64,000 bases of DNA from Heterobilharzia americana (Eukaryota > Platyhelminthes > Trematoda > Strigeidida > Schistosomatidae), in contig OX104127.1 in the NCBI GenBank assembly GCA_944470555.2, positions 144,809,787 through 144,873,786 of the forward strand, given 5' to 3'. The notes beneath the pieces were generated by a model. It was not told where the DNA came from, did no database searches, and saw nothing but the letters and a program-made list of their open reading frames with translations. The translations under genes were made by a program, and so were the position numbers. Below, piece after piece: positions 55,805 through 64,000 of this stretch; within the stretch, counting starts at the first letter, position 1, and each line of letters starts with the position of its first letter.

Positions 55805-56000
55805 GTAACTGATATCCATCTCACAAGAGATGGCTGTCATGCCCAATTGGCCTAGTGGATAACGCTTTGACGTTTAGAGCAATGGGTCCCGAGGTTTGAG
55901 ACTCAGTGGGAATAATTTCATTCACTGAAGTGTAGTCATATCCAGTTGACAATTTCTAGATGGGATGAAACATACGTCCTGGATTTCATAAAGTAATACT
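55805..56000 (+). repeat. Family A element
   Basis: Box A-like TGGCCTAGTGGATAACGCTT and box B-like GAGGTTTGAGACTC. The hammerhead has TTGACAA and a broken stem II, so it is dead. Confidence 0.75.
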
Positions 56001-56244
56001 AATCAGAAAAGTTGAGAGAAAATCTTTAGGATGGGTTAGTTAGCAATGTATTGAAAAATATTCTATTGTACTAATCACTTTACCTCCATTTTAATTTCTT
56101 TTTTCCTTTGAATGCTGAGATTCTTCTAAAGTTTCCTGAAGTGGAACGAAAAGTCTATTGAAGAGCTTTTTAACTCACGTGTAACCTGAAATCAATCAAA
56201 TGTTTCGTAATTTTACAAGTGTATAAAATGGGAACATTGGTAGA

Positions 56245-56855
56245 AGGCAGTATTTCAAGTTGTAATTCATCGTAGACTGACATCAGTTGGGGGGAACAAA
56301 GGAAACATGGGAGCACTCGACAGCTGTTTCGTCCGACTAGCATGGGACCCCTCAGCATGGTGCACCTACGACCCCACCCCACTTGGGATCGAACCCACGA
56401 CCTTCAGGTTCTGTGGCCAGCACGTTACCATTGAGCTAGCCACTGGGTCAGAATCCAGTTGTCCATGTTTCCAACTTATGTTAGCTCACGATATAGCGCA
56501 ACCACCACCCAATGTCATCGTTGAGTAACTATCCTCACAACCATCAGGTTTTGACTCCACCGGTCACGACTTGTCATTGGAACTTCGGGAATACCTCTCG
56601 CGATTGCGCTATATCGTGAGCAAACAGAAGTTGGAAATATGGAGCATTGGATTCTGACCCAGTGGCTAGCTCAATGGTAACGTGCTGGCTACGGAACCTG
56701 AAGGTCGTAGGTGTGCACTGCTGAGGAGTCGGATACTGGGTCGAAACAGCTGTCCAGTGCTCCCAGGTTTCCTTTGTTCCTCCAACTGATGTCAGTCTAC
56801 TATGAGTAACAACTTGAAATATTTCCAAATCCCCACAACTCCCTCAAAAAGACAG
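56245..56855. repeat. Family B inverted pair, two near-full units
   Basis: Minus unit 56245-56600 and plus unit 56600-56855 meet at CTCGCGATTGCGCTATATCG with tRNA-like heads facing. Both keep box A-like AGCTCAATGGTAACGTGCTG; box B is intact in the minus unit (GGGTTCGATCCC). The minus core is CTGAGGG (A9 lost). Confidence 0.85.
56715..56760 (+). ncRNA. Hammerhead motif, family B
   Basis: Stem I GCACTG/CAGTGC is perfect. CTGAGGA, GAAA, stem III ACAG/CTGT and GTC are intact. Stem II (GTCG/GGTC) keeps only two clear pairs, which may weaken folding. Confidence 0.6.
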
Positions 56856-56859
56856 GATA

Positions 56860-58090
56860 CCTGTGCGGAAAATGAATATACAGATAAGAATTCACTTTCT
56901 TTGAGGAGAACTATGATTTCTGGACTAAATTTTACCAACTGTTTATCAGCATTTTAGGTGTATACGCAGACATAAACTACTGTGGGAAACGAGAAGACTA
57001 AGACGCAGGAAGGAACGTGTTATTACTGACGTCTTGTACATTAGTCGTCAAATATTGTACACTTTCCACTAAGACAGTCATTTGCCTAATGTGCTTCGTT
57101 TCCTCTTCTGCTTCTATCTTGCTTTGCTCTTAATACGCACACATTATCTGTTGCGTTTCTCTGGAAAGAATCTTTACCCCATGATTTATGACGCTCTGTC
57201 AACATATACTACTTATATCCATTCTGAATAACAGTGCCTACTACACTACTAGTATCAACATATGATTGATCTTCTGCGTGTGTGACGGCGTTTATAAGAT
57301 CCTGCAATTAGTAAACATTATGAATGGTTAAAAATCACCTACGCTGATCTTCAAATTTTGTCAGTCAGATAAGAGTGATCCACACACCGAACGGCTGTTT
57401 CATTCATTTTCAGTGGTGTAACCAGACAAACTCAGCTCGTAGAGTTGAATTATTCACTTCAATTGCATCTAACTAGATTACTTGAATGTACCGAGGTACT
57501 TTAAATTGCAAGATTCATTTGCAAATAATTTACAAATTAGACAGTTGAGTTTTTCAACTGCTCAAATATGGCATCAACAGGATTAAAAACTGCTCAAGCT
57601 GGTTTATACATCCGCTAGTTACTACCTAAACAACTGACTTCATATTTTCTGTTGATTCTAAAATCGATTCCTGGAAAAAAGCAGAAGGGAATACGGCAAC
57701 AGAAAATGTGTTACAAAGTGAAGCATGTACGACACAATGACCTTTTTATCTATCTGTCTATCTATCCATCTACTATGACTAACTCTGGCATTCCAAGTTT
57801 GTGCCATAAGGCTTTTATAACTGTTTTCACGGGGGTACCCATCACATAGTGATAACAGTATGAGAACTACTACTTTCATTTTACTTTTTACAGCAGGGGA
57901 AACAAGAAAACCGCACTACGATTGCCATTGGTCTTGGTTTTGAGATATATCTGCTTTCGTTGAGTTGAATAATTGTTCACAGTCTATCTAAAGAGTCATG
58001 AGGCAGCTACAAATGCCAAACCAACACAAATATCCTTCTTCTTACGGTATTGAGTTAATATGCTAACTACCTCCCTACTTGTTACATCTA
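56860..58090. other. No gene recognised
   Basis: AT-rich. A small hairpin CAGTTGA/TCAACTG sits at 57542-57560. Some resemblance to family F words (TTTACAAATTAG) is too weak to call. Confidence 0.4.
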
Positions 58091-58094
58091 ATCC

Positions 58095-59260
58095 TAGGAA
58101 CAAGCGGATAGCAAATGTTATAAGAACCACTGAGATGAAGTGTGTAACACAGACTCAAGCCGCCAGAGATGGTGTTTCAAGATGACGGTCTCATGCTGAA
58201 ATATACACCACCTCACAGAATTACCTACACAGTGTTTCTAAAGGATGCCAACAATCCTACGAAGAAAATAATGATCAAAAATGCGGAGTCGCGGGACAGC
58301 CTCAGCTCGCTGAGGTCAGTTTCCATAGATGTAGAACAAAGCTACCCACACGGATGCGTTGTACACTCAACCTACTACAAAATGGTTAACATCCCGACGG
58401 TGGAAAAGCTGACGCAGATTGGCCCATGGAGCTCCGGTTCTCAACGTACCGTTGGAAATCTCATCGGTCACACCTCTACCAGATACACAAACTTTTCGAT
58501 AACTTCTACTGGCTCACCATGAAGGGTGAGTACAAGTAAAGGCTGTTGTAGAAACACTTAACAGTGAAAGGCACATGTATAACTTACGGACAATGACTGG
58601 TTCAGCGTGTTTCATTTATATATTTCCCTTTATCAGTTCTAAAGGAGAAAAAATAGACATTTCGGCGGAATAATAAGGATCCATCCTTTTATTTCAGCGG
58701 TTCTCATCAACTGCTTACAATCTAAAATATTTACAATAACAAATTACAATAAAGTGCTTTGAGTGCGATTTGAGTGACCTGTATGTTGTTACACATGGAA
58801 CCAATATCGTTTGCATACCTGAGGCCGAAATATCTTTTACTTGCCTACAGATTTACAACAACATCAAGCACTTCCTTCATGACTATCTTTAAAATGTTTT
58901 GAATAACAAAGGTAAGGAGAAATAGTGAAATTGGGTAGCTCTGCTATTAGGAACAAAGGATATAGGTAACTATATGCTTTCGACGCACCTGAGATAGTGA
59001 ACTATGAAGGTACTCAAGATTCTGAAAGTCTTCTTTCTCTCTTTCTAGCAGATAACTCTAGAGTGAGGCCTTGTTCATCGAGCCAAAGATAGTCTTAGTA
59101 TCGAGGTTTACAATGATCGTTGGTCTAAAATCCATATGACATTGTCCAAGTATCTGCAGCCTGAACGAAATCAGGCTTGTTCCTCATAAATCAGCTTTTC
59201 ACGCATTCGCAAAGATGGCAAACGAAGTACGTCAACAATCAAGGTCAAGATGCGGTAAGA
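58095..59260 (-). mobile_element. RTE-like LINE remnant, RT domain
   Basis: Minus-strand frames, read from 59260 down, give DFRPTIIVNLDTKTIFGSMN (RT motif A), FLLTFVIQNILKIVMKEVLD, YFGLRYANDIGSMCNNIQVT (YADD changed to YAND) and VIEKFVYLGRGVTDEISNG. These are the RT blocks of the same broad LINE group as 30480-31800. The open frame on the plus strand at 58169-58522 is the complement of this. Confidence 0.7.
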
Positions 59261-59754
59261 ATCTCTCTCCCGACTTACAACTAGACAATACTCAAGGTCA
59301 AGGTCAAAAACATTACGTAAGTATTCGTGTCACATCTGAATACACTTCACTACTTTATGAAGTTACGGCTGAGGATGTCTGGTGATGAAAAGTCCCCAAC
59401 AAAATATCAAAGTTGAAAGAACATGAGGTCATTATCACTGTCATCCTGAACTATTTATCTTTGTCATCATTTCGAATTCTATCTTGTTTTATCTAATAGT
59501 TAATGCTGAAAAAGCTTTTCTCCTAATTGTTAAAAATAAGAATCAATATTTTTACCAACTGATAGTTGTGGGATAACGAATTATTAAACCATCTATTAGG
59601 TAGTAAAAACCCATTTGATTCCATCTTATTTTATACAAACCAGAAGCGAAGTTTACTCAAGTTATCGTTTATTGATTATTCAGGTAAACAGTATTTATCA
59701 ACTTATATGGTTGACTATCTTAAAATAATTGAAGATTAAGTAGTAAAGTAGTAA

Positions 59755-60125
59755 GGATGCTTGTAATTTCCTGTTGCTATACAGGGCTGAATCACTCACC
59801 CTCTATTGATAGATGGGCTCCTATATGGATGCCTCGATATTGCCAGATATTGTTGGCGTTATACTGATCTGAGTGACTAGAAGAGGAATTTAGGTCGAGC
59901 TATTCAACCCTCTATAGCAACGGGAAATTACGACTATCATTGTACAAGAGGTGGCTATCATGGCCCAGTGGCTTAGCTGATAACGCTCTGGCGTTTGAAC
60001 CTCAGGGAAAACTACATCATTCACTGGAGTACAAATGCATCCAACTGACAAGTCCCAAATAGGACGAAATGCACATCCTTGATTCCTCAGATAGTCACCA
60101 AAATCATTCAGGTAGTAATTGAAGA
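59755..60125. repeat. Family A: minus head then plus element
   Basis: 59760-59900 is a minus-strand head and tail junction. 59905-60120 is a plus unit with TATAGCAACGGGAAATTACG, box A-like TGGCTTAGCTGATAACGCTC and a shortened box B. The core is CTGACAA (G8 to A) and is dead. Confidence 0.75.
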
Positions 60126-60260
60126 AACAAAACTGTAAGGAGAATTCCTCCATACAGCCTCATTCCTGAGGGGAATTCAAGTGGATTTTCAATACTTTAC
60201 GATTTGTAAATAAAAGATAAAGTTTACACAGAGAATAATTATATAATCCAGTATTTATTT

Positions 60261-60461
60261 CAATCGAAAGTGAAGTATTTGATTCTTATTGTGATGATAA
60301 GGATGTGCTGATGTGTTCATCTACGTGCATGTGTCCATTTGGCAGAGGGGAAACTTGTGTTGTCCACACCTCCCGCTTAATCTCCAACAATCGCTTTAGG
60401 CTAAAAGGATTGTTAATTTTTATTGACTTCAACAGTTCACCCGTATTTTATTAGTTTCATC
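60261..60461 (+). other. Cysteine-containing open frame, unassigned
   Basis: About 65 codons open in one frame with the words YCDDKDVLMCSSTCMCPFGR and GETCVVHTSRL. The cysteine spacing and composition look protein-like, but no start codon, clear splice sites or known family support a gene. It could be an old exon or chance. Confidence 0.2.
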
Positions 60462-60689
60462 ATTACCACTATTGATGTTAATGTATAAAATGTTTAACTA
60501 AAACTTCTTCATAAAAATATTATTTTCATGATTCAATTCTATACCCGCATCAATTTTATCTTACTTAGTGAGAGTAAAATTAAAAATAGAGAACAGGAAA
60601 TCAGAATATATCATTTGCTTGCAGTTTGTTGATTTCATATATCAATTTATTTGGGCGCGTATATCAAAAAATATCCTTTTCAATACCCA

Positions 60690-60900
60690 AAAGAAGTTCC
60701 TATGAGAAGTCGTAACTAGTGGGGTTAATCAAGTCGGCATTTGAATGGAGGTTGCGCTATATAGTGAGTGAACTGACAAAAGTAAGAAATATGGATGATT
60801 GGATTTTGACCCGTTGGCTCAATGGTAACGTGCTGTCCACGGAATAGGAAGGTCCTGGGTTCGATTCCTGTCATGGTGGTGTTATGGGTGCCCACTTATT
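60690..60900 (+). repeat. Family B element, head and promoter
   Basis: GAGGTTGCGCTATATAGTGAG, box A-like TGGCTCAATGGTAACGTGCT and box B GGGTTCGATTCC. It breaks off before the ribozyme at about 60898. Confidence 0.75.
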
Positions 60901-60964
60901 TTCTTGGCACAGTTACAAGTCCTGAGCTCCTTAGATTCCCCACAAATTCAGTTGACGATAGTTT

Positions 60965-61255
60965 TGATACTTGTAGTTTCCCGTTACTGTATAGGGTCGA
61001 ATAGCTGGACCTCTGTTGATGGCAGATAGGCTGCCATATGGACGCCTCGATCTTGCCGGATATTCATGATGTAATATTTATCTTGATGACTAGCAGTGGA
61101 ATCCTAGATGCACGTTTCTTCCAACTTGGGACTCGTCAGCTGGATGTATCTTGACCCCAGTGAGTGATGCTGTTTCCTATGAGACTGAAACTCTAAAGCA
61201 TTATCCGCTAGACCAATGCATCCTCTATTCTACTGCTAGTCACCAAGATAAATAT
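60965..61255. repeat. Family A units on the minus strand
   Basis: A head (60970-61065) followed by a 3' end, linker and promoter remnant to 61220. The hammerhead near 61095-61147 keeps CTGACGA and GAAA but has weak stems I and III. Confidence 0.7.
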
Positions 61256-61429
61256 AAAATCAGTTGAAGGTTTTTTACCACAAATGTTTTCTTCCCACTG
61301 CTTATCTGTTGCGGGATCACCGTGTGTGAGGTGAGTTGTGGGATATCAGGCAAGTAAGACAAGTTAATTGATCAATGTTTGAACCATTACTGACTGAAGT
61401 GAACTTTACAGGTGTTGAAAATACCGAAA

Positions 61430-61915
61430 CACCGCCTACCTTGAAGTCAGACACTAGGTAGAGTAAGACTGTATTAGGAGAAGCCTCAGGGTGGTCAAAC
61501 TAAGATGTGGTCCGATTCCGTGATACCCCTCAATGTCGATCTGAGAAGTGTAGAGAGGTGGAGATTGGGTAGTCACAGTCTCTCAGATGATAAGCACAAA
61601 TAGCTGAAAACTTTTGATGACATCGTTGAAAACCGGCCACACTGGCGTGTACGTTGTATACACTCTTTGTAATCTTTGAAGTCTCGAATATTTCCACTAA
61701 ACTTCATCTATGTATTCTCTTCTCATATATCTTCTTTTACCTTCCTATAACTCGTTTTCTATCTACTTCTTCTTTGCATGTTACTCTGACGTATGGCAAC
61801 TTGAACCGGTATCATTTTATGCCGTATTCTGTGTTAATTTATCGCTTTGACAACTTTGGTTGTGTTCACCGGTATAAATAATTTTCGTTGATGAAATAAA
61901 CTTTTTGGGATCAGT
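61430..61915 (+). mobile_element. LINE 3' end fragment
   Basis: Frames include GSHSLSDDKHK, LKTFDDIVENRPHWRVRCIH and a hydrophobic tail, matching the C-terminal tryptophan-arginine block of the RTE-like LINEs here (compare ENRCQWGRCI at 31558). It ends with ATGAAATAAACTTT. Confidence 0.5.
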
Positions 61916-62119
61916 GCTCAACAGATGCATATATGAACACAAAGTCTTCTAACTTCAATACTTTTACTTCCCTCTCCAAACCGGTCTTTTAACTGAATAG
62001 TGTTACAGTCATTTGAAGATTTGAACATTCTTGTTCTTTAAACTATTGAAGCGCTCCTACTGTAGAAATACACTTTTTAAAGTTGATCCCATATTAGATT
62101 ATTTAATATCCGTTACATG

Positions 62120-62235
62120 ACAGGTGGTTAGAGTACCTTAGTGGCCCAGTGGATGATACTTTGGCGATTGAAGCGATGATTATAGGGTTCGAGTCTCAGT
62201 GGTAACAACACCACTCAGTTACACTCTACTACAGT
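62120..62235 (+). repeat. Family A promoter fragment
   Basis: Box A-like TGGCCCAGTGGATGATACTT and box B GGGTTCGAGTCTC, cut before the ribozyme. Confidence 0.7.
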
Positions 62236-62429
62236 GCGTAAGTTTTTCTTTAAAGTTGGGTTTTAATGACGAATATAAGGTGACTGATAGTCATGATACA
62301 TTTCCTCAAATAATTCTTCTTGAATAACCTTATGCTGTATTGGTTGCAACTAGAAAATGAAATAGCACTTCATAGAACTAAGCAGTATACTAAAGAGCCG
62401 AATATGGGGGGGGTATTCAATGATTTTTC

Positions 62430-62530
62430 ACGTTGGTATTCATCATGGACTGATATCATTTAGAGGAACATTGGAAACCGTAGAGTACTGGATAGCTATT
62501 TCGTTCTAGTGCAAAGCATTCGGAATCTTA
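62430..62530 (-). repeat. Family B 3' fragment
   Basis: TATTCATCATGGACTGATATC and GAGTACTGGATAGCTATTTCG mark the minus-strand end. Confidence 0.6.
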
Positions 62531-62779
62531 CTCATTCACCTTCCAGTTACGATTTCTAGACTGCCTTACTGCCTCATTGTCAAGTTCTATCACTTGTCAG
62601 TTATCTTTTATTATTAAATGTAACTACACCCTATGTACTTACGCACCTTTTTACTTTTCTACTTTTTCCTTGCAGATTCTCGTGGCTACCACAGAATTCA
62701 CACTACTCTACGCACCACCTTGCAACAAAGTATCTACCTGCAGGCTCGACGAAAACGTATCAATAGCTGGTCATTACAC

Positions 62780-63010
62780 TAGTATGGGACAAAAGTTGGA
62801 AATATGAAACGTTGCATCCGACCCAATGACTCCATGGTAACCTGCTGACCACGGAACCTGAAGATCCTGGGTTCGATCTCAGGCGTTGCAGGTCCATGAA
62901 TCTGCACTGCTGAGGAGTCGCATACTAAGACGAAACGGCTGTCTAGTGATCCCAGGTTTCCAATGTTTCTCTAACTGATGTCAGTCCATGGTGAATACCA
63001 ACTTGATTGT
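62780..63010 (+). repeat. Family B element
   Basis: Box A-like TGACTCCATGGTAACCTGCT, box B GGGTTCGATCTC, hammerhead, and tail AACTGATGTCAGTCCATGGT. Confidence 0.8.
62904..62949 (+). ncRNA. Hammerhead ribozyme motif, family B
   Basis: Stem I CACTG/TAGTG (one G-U), core CTGAGGA, stem II GTC/GAC, GAAA, stem III ACGG/CTGT (one wobble) and cleavage triplet GTC. No core base is lost. Confidence 0.72.
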
Positions 63011-63417
63011 GTAATTACAGTTTTCTATCAATATTTGTAGCTGAAAATAACCTTATGAAATTTCTCAAAATCACTATTTCTAACTCAGTTAATATTCAAC
63101 ACATGAAGCTGGCTGACTACTTTTGCGAAAAACTCATCATCATACATGACCGTAAATCTTTGTCATTCAGTGTTTCGTCCCTCGGTGACCAGGTATAGCT
63201 GGTAAATCTCTATTGTTCAGAACCTTTCAAAGTCTATACAATTTAACCCCAAACAGCTAAGTAATGCAACTATGCGAAGCACTGTATTTTGGTGTGTTAG
63301 ATGTTAACAGTTAGTCAATCAACAGGAAGCTGTAGCTATGGATCAACAACTTTTATGAACACTTTTGATGTTGTAGCTTGTAGTCTCCTTCATTGATTGG
63401 ACTGAATTGAACGGCTA

Positions 63418-63419
<2 letters not shown>

Positions 63420-63460
<41 letters not shown>
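63420..63460. repeat. AT microsatellite
   Basis: A pure AT run of about 40 bp placed inside a family A head. Confidence 0.95.
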
Positions 63461-63462
<2 letters not shown>

Positions 63463-63835
63463 GCTTCAGCACAGATGCCTCGATATTGCCGGTATTTTCA
63501 GTTTTGATACTGATGATAGATGGAGGCTATTAGCGAAATCCGGGACACGCGCTTCGTTTAATTTGGTACTCGTCAGCTGGATGTATGTGCAGCTCAGTGA
63601 GTGACGCTGTTCTCCCTGAGACTCGAACCTTGCGCCCATCGATTCAAACGCTAAAGCGTTATCCACTAGGCCGCTGAAGGACAAGAGCCATCTCTTGTGC
63701 AATGGGCATTAGTTATTATTATTTGCTGATACTTGTCATTCTCCGTTGTTATACTGGATCGAATTGATCGACCTCTGTTGGCAGATAGGTTCCTATGCAA
63801 ACGCTTCGGTATTGCCTGAATATTTACTAGCATCA
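63461..63835 (-). repeat. Family A: head end, then a full minus unit
   Basis: 63461-63500 ends one minus unit. 63505-63835 is another full one with box B GGTTCGAGTCTC and box A-like GGCCTAGTGGATAACGCTT. The hammerhead (63535-63585) has CTGACGA, but GAAA reads GAAG. Confidence 0.8.
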
Positions 63836-64000
63836 ACAAATAATAATAACTAATATCCGTCGCATAAGAAGTGGCTATCGTGCCTCAGTGGCCTAGTGGA
63901 TAACCCTTTGGCACTTCGGAGCAATAGGTACTGTGTTCGAGTCTCAGTAGGAACCACGTCGCTGATTCAGGTGTAGCTACATCTAACTGACGAGTTCCAA
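63836..64000 (+). repeat. Family A plus unit, cut by window end
   Basis: Box A-like TGGCCTAGTGGATAACCCTT and box B-like GTGTTCGAGTCTC. The hammerhead begins with CTGACGA near 63987 and is cut off. With the preceding minus unit it forms a head-to-head pair. Confidence 0.8.

Noticed and set aside
58169..58522. 117-residue plus-strand open frame that looks like a host gene
   Set aside because: Its complement reads as RTE-like reverse transcriptase (VIEKFVYLGRGVTDEISNG and neighbouring blocks on the minus strand), so the plus frame is a shadow.
1..64000. CRISPR arrays, rRNA, LTR retrotransposons or viral insertions
   Set aside because: No regular spaced repeats, no rRNA-like sequence, and no LTR pair, integrase or capsid coding sequence recognised.

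Overview
The window looks like repeat-rich genomic DNA of a blood fluke, probably genus Schistosoma. The evidence is AT-rich sequence, many copies of a tRNA-like repeat ending in a hammerhead ribozyme (the layout known from the Smα satellite of S. mansoni), RTE-like and CR1-like LINEs, Penelope-like elements, and a spliced gene with GT-AG introns. The species cannot be fixed from the sequence. I see no bacterial gene layout, rRNA, CRISPR array or virus.

One host gene is well supported. On the minus strand, four exons between 35519 and 23580 join in frame to encode a 413-residue basic helix-loop-helix (bHLH) protein of Hes/Hey-like type. It ends in a VWRPY-type Groucho-binding motif. Its introns (2.4, 6.4 and 1.9 kb) are filled with transposon debris, including hammerhead motifs in sense orientation.

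Most of the rest is mobile DNA. Names used here: family A is the Smα-type tRNA-like repeat of about 300-340 bp with a hammerhead at its 3' end. Family B is a second tRNA-derived repeat, unit about 390-410 bp, with its own hammerhead. Family C is a third tRNA-like repeat with a hammerhead-like core using a different stem II. Family D is a foldback repeat with a tRNA-like sequence in each arm. Family E is a short terminal-inverted-repeat (MITE-like) element. Family F is an older repeat of about 450 bp with a foldback half.

Layout: 1-8.4 kb, copies of A-D and F with a LINE 3' end. 8.4-11 kb, almost featureless. 11.06-12.72 kb, one arm of a 1.65 kb inverted duplication. 13.7-14.8 kb, RTE fragment. 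15-23 kb, SINE-like copies, a Penelope-like remnant and a CR1-like LINE split by a B element. 23.6-35.5 kb, the bHLH gene. 36.5-38.2 kb, B copies and a Penelope-like remnant. 38.23-39.88 kb, the second arm of the inverted duplication. 39.9-47.3 kb, a nest of RTE-like copies in both orientations. 49.7-50.7 kb, another RTE copy. 51-64 kb, mixed A/B/C copies, degenerate LINE pieces and unassigned sequence.

The most interesting signal is that three distinct tRNA-derived families share one layout: tRNA-like head, then hammerhead tail. Families A and B, plus foldback family D, also recur as inverted pairs. In A and B the tRNA-like heads usually face each other and the ribozymes point outwards. One B dimer has clean 12-bp target-site duplications, so the hammerhead-bearing unit does insert as a mobile element. 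LINE or Penelope-type enzymes of the kinds left as fossils here could have supplied the insertion machinery in trans; that is inference.
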